From the NCBI RefSeq assembly GCF_001263205.1, contig NZ_CP012333.1:3873501-3937500 (forward strand): a stretch of 64,000 bases of DNA, read 5' to 3'. A program made the position numbers and the translations under genes. Positions 62,885 to 64,000 of this stretch are shown one piece after another; within the stretch, counting starts at the first letter, position 1; the number at the start of each line of letters is the position of its first letter. The stretch comes from Labilithrix luteola. GTDB taxonomy: Bacteria > Myxococcota_A > Polyangia > Polyangiales > Polyangiaceae. The notes under the pieces were generated by a model that did not search any database, was not told the origin of the DNA, and saw only the letters and a list, made by a program, of their open reading frames with translations.

Positions 62885-63061
62885 ATGCAGGTCCTCGACG
62901 TCCTTGCAGTCCTGCTCGTGCTGGGAGCTGCGGCTGCGTTCACGTTCGGAGCGCTCGCCCTGACGCGCTCGAACGACGTCGAAGCGCTCTATTTCTTGGT
63001 CATCGGCGCCGTCGCACTCCGTGCGGGCGTCCAGATCGTCCGCCCGGGGGCCAGCCTGTGA
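62885..63061 (+). CDS. 58-residue two-helix membrane protein
   Basis: ATG at 62885 with GGGGAA directly upstream opens a 58-codon frame: helix 1 VLAVLLVLGAAAAFTFGALA, a short polar loop, helix 2 LYFLVIGAVALRAGVQIV. It is 15 bases after the preceding gene, and its TGA overlaps the GTG start of the next gene (GTGA), strong evidence that it is real and translationally coupled. No known family. Confidence 0.65.
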   Translation: MQVLDVLAVLLVLGAAAAFTFGALALTRSNDVEALYFLVIGAVALRAGVQIVRPGASL

Positions 63062-64000
63062 GGCGGACGAGCCGAGCCGTGCAACGGACGATGGGAGCGC
63101 TCTTGGCCGCGTTCTCGGTGATGTCTTGCGGCCAGAAGGCGACCACGACGAAGAACGAGCTGGCATCGCTCGGTGGAGACGTCGCCGCGCGTGTCGGAGC
63201 GGAGACGATTCCGGTCTCGCTCGTGGCGAAGGTGGCTGCCGAACAGCGCGTTACGCCCCGTGAAGCGCTGCACCGCCTGCTGGATGACGCGATCGCGGCG
63301 AACGCAGCGCGTGAGCGTGGCCTCGACCGATCGACGCCTCCTTCGTGGCGGCTCACCGCGTCGCGCGCGCGCTTGACCGCCGACAAACTGCTCGCCGAAG
63401 CAAAGCTCGCAGGGCCGCCGACCGACGAGGAGGTGGCCGCGCTCAGCCTGGACTACTGGCGTGAGGTCGATCGCCCGGTTGCGGTCCGCACGATCCACGT
63501 GCTCGTAAAGCGCCCCAAGGAACTGACTCCTGCGCTCGAGGCGCAAGATCGGGCGTTCGCCGAGACACTGCGCGCCGAGGTGCTGACCGCCACGGACGAA
63601 GCGGAGTTCAAGGCGAAGGCCGAAGCCGCGCCCCATCCGCCAGGCGTGGAGATCGTCGTGGAGCGTCTTCCCCCCTTCACCGCGACCGGTGCGGTGACGG
63701 AGGGGCCGGGGCAGATGGTCCTGCCGTTTGCGCAGGGGGCACACGCGATAGCGAACCCTGGGGAGACGAGCGGGATCGTGGAGACGACGTTCGGCTGGCA
63801 CATCATCCGCTTGATCGAGCGATTGCCCGAAGAGCGCATGCCCATGGAGTCGCGTCGGGTTGCGTTCACGGACGCCGCCTATGCACGCCGAGCCAAGCGC
63901 GCGCTGGATGAGCGGCTCGCCGCGCTGAAGAAGGCGAATTCCTCGCACATTCTCCCTACGGCCGAGCAGCTCACGCGCGAGCTTTTCTCGGTGGAGACGC
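63058..64000 (+). CDS. Parvulin-type (PpiC/SurA-like) lipoprotein, N-terminal part
   Basis: The frame starts at the GTG at 63058 and runs off the window end (314 codons seen). A basic start and a hydrophobic segment end in the lipobox VMSC. A helical region follows (VTPREALHRLLDDAIAANAA, then a second block EEVAALSLDYWR), then a parvulin-like domain beginning VRTIHVLVKRPKEL and closing PGETSGIVETTFGWHIIRL. These features match SurA/PrsA-type periplasmic peptidyl-prolyl isomerases. The rest may be a second such domain. Confidence 0.72.
   Translation, partial: MRRTSRAVQRTMGALLAAFSVMSCGQKATTTKNELASLGGDVAARVGAETIPVSLVAKVAAEQRVTPREALHRLLDDAIAANAARERGLDRSTPPSWRLTASRARLTADKLLAEAKLAGPPTDEEVAALSLDYWREVDRPVAVRTIHVLVKRPKELTPALEAQDRAFAETLRAEVLTATDEAEFKAKAEAAPHPPGVEIVVERLPPFTATGAVTEGPGQMVLPFAQGAHAIANPGETSGIVETTFGWHIIRLIERLPEERMPMESRRVAFTDAAYARRAKRALDERLAALKKANSSHILPTAEQLTRELFSVET

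Noticed and set aside
1..64000. tRNA, rRNA, riboswitch, insertion sequence or prophage genes
   Set aside because: None could be recognised by eye; short structured RNAs could still be missed without a covariance-model search.

Overview
The window is GC-rich, protein-dense bacterial chromosome with no rRNA, tRNA, CRISPR array, transposase or phage gene that I could see. The gene repertoire points to a Myxococcota (delta-proteobacterial, probably Polyangiales-like) genome. Supporting signs are a Ser/Thr protein kinase with a membrane anchor, an FHA-domain sigma54 activator, PEGA domains, a GldG/DUF4340 gene pair, many lipoproteins with Asp/Gly/Ala/Ser-rich linkers and Cys-rich domains, and a PilZ-like protein. 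This placement is inference from gene content; no taxonomic marker was compared.

Layout. 1-2 kb: the end of a GldG-like/DUF4340 operon closed by a UUCG-type terminator. 2-9 kb: a signalling and uptake block made of an FHA-sigma54 activator, a membrane-anchored Ser/Thr kinase, a TPR-PEGA-TonB receptor fusion and a Cys-rich lipoprotein. 9-12 kb: a leucine-dehydrogenase-type enzyme, a lipoprotein and a YjbQ protein. 12-17 kb: a large radical SAM protein resembling archaeal tetraether synthases, an M1-like metallopeptidase lipoprotein and a frameshifted class V aminotransferase. 17-20 kb: a ClpA-like double AAA+ ATPase with a Pro-rich linker, followed by about 1 kb of noncoding DNA with a direct repeat. 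21-26 kb: a TetR regulator with a candidate operator, an RND adaptor and an RND pump. 26-32 kb: an oxidoreductase with a histone-like tail, a bestrophin, two translationally coupled beta-helix proteins and an orphan. 32-37 kb: an AmgK-like sugar kinase coupled to a GH35-like glycosidase, a pseudokinase and a Cys-rich lipoprotein.

38-45 kb: an outer-membrane barrel, an ureidoglycolate-lyase-like protein, small lipoproteins and a CAP protein, then succinate dehydrogenase. The sdhC and sdhA genes are separated from sdhB by a lipoprotein phosphatase on the opposite strand. 45-53 kb: an LpoA-like lipoprotein, two small open reading frames, and two GH13 lipoproteins on either side of a flippase-like membrane protein. 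53-59 kb: a PQQ-type propeller, a Pro-rich protein with a cNMP-binding-like end, a lipoprotein and a PilZ-like protein. 59-64 kb: an M17 leucyl aminopeptidase with a Lys/Ala/Pro-rich tail, then ttcA, two membrane proteins (one only 58 residues) and a parvulin-type lipoprotein running off the end.

The most unusual items are the kinase/receptor block, the Tes-like radical SAM protein, histone-H1-like tails on two unrelated enzymes, the split sdh locus, the pseudokinase, and a Cys motif shared by the two GH13 lipoproteins.
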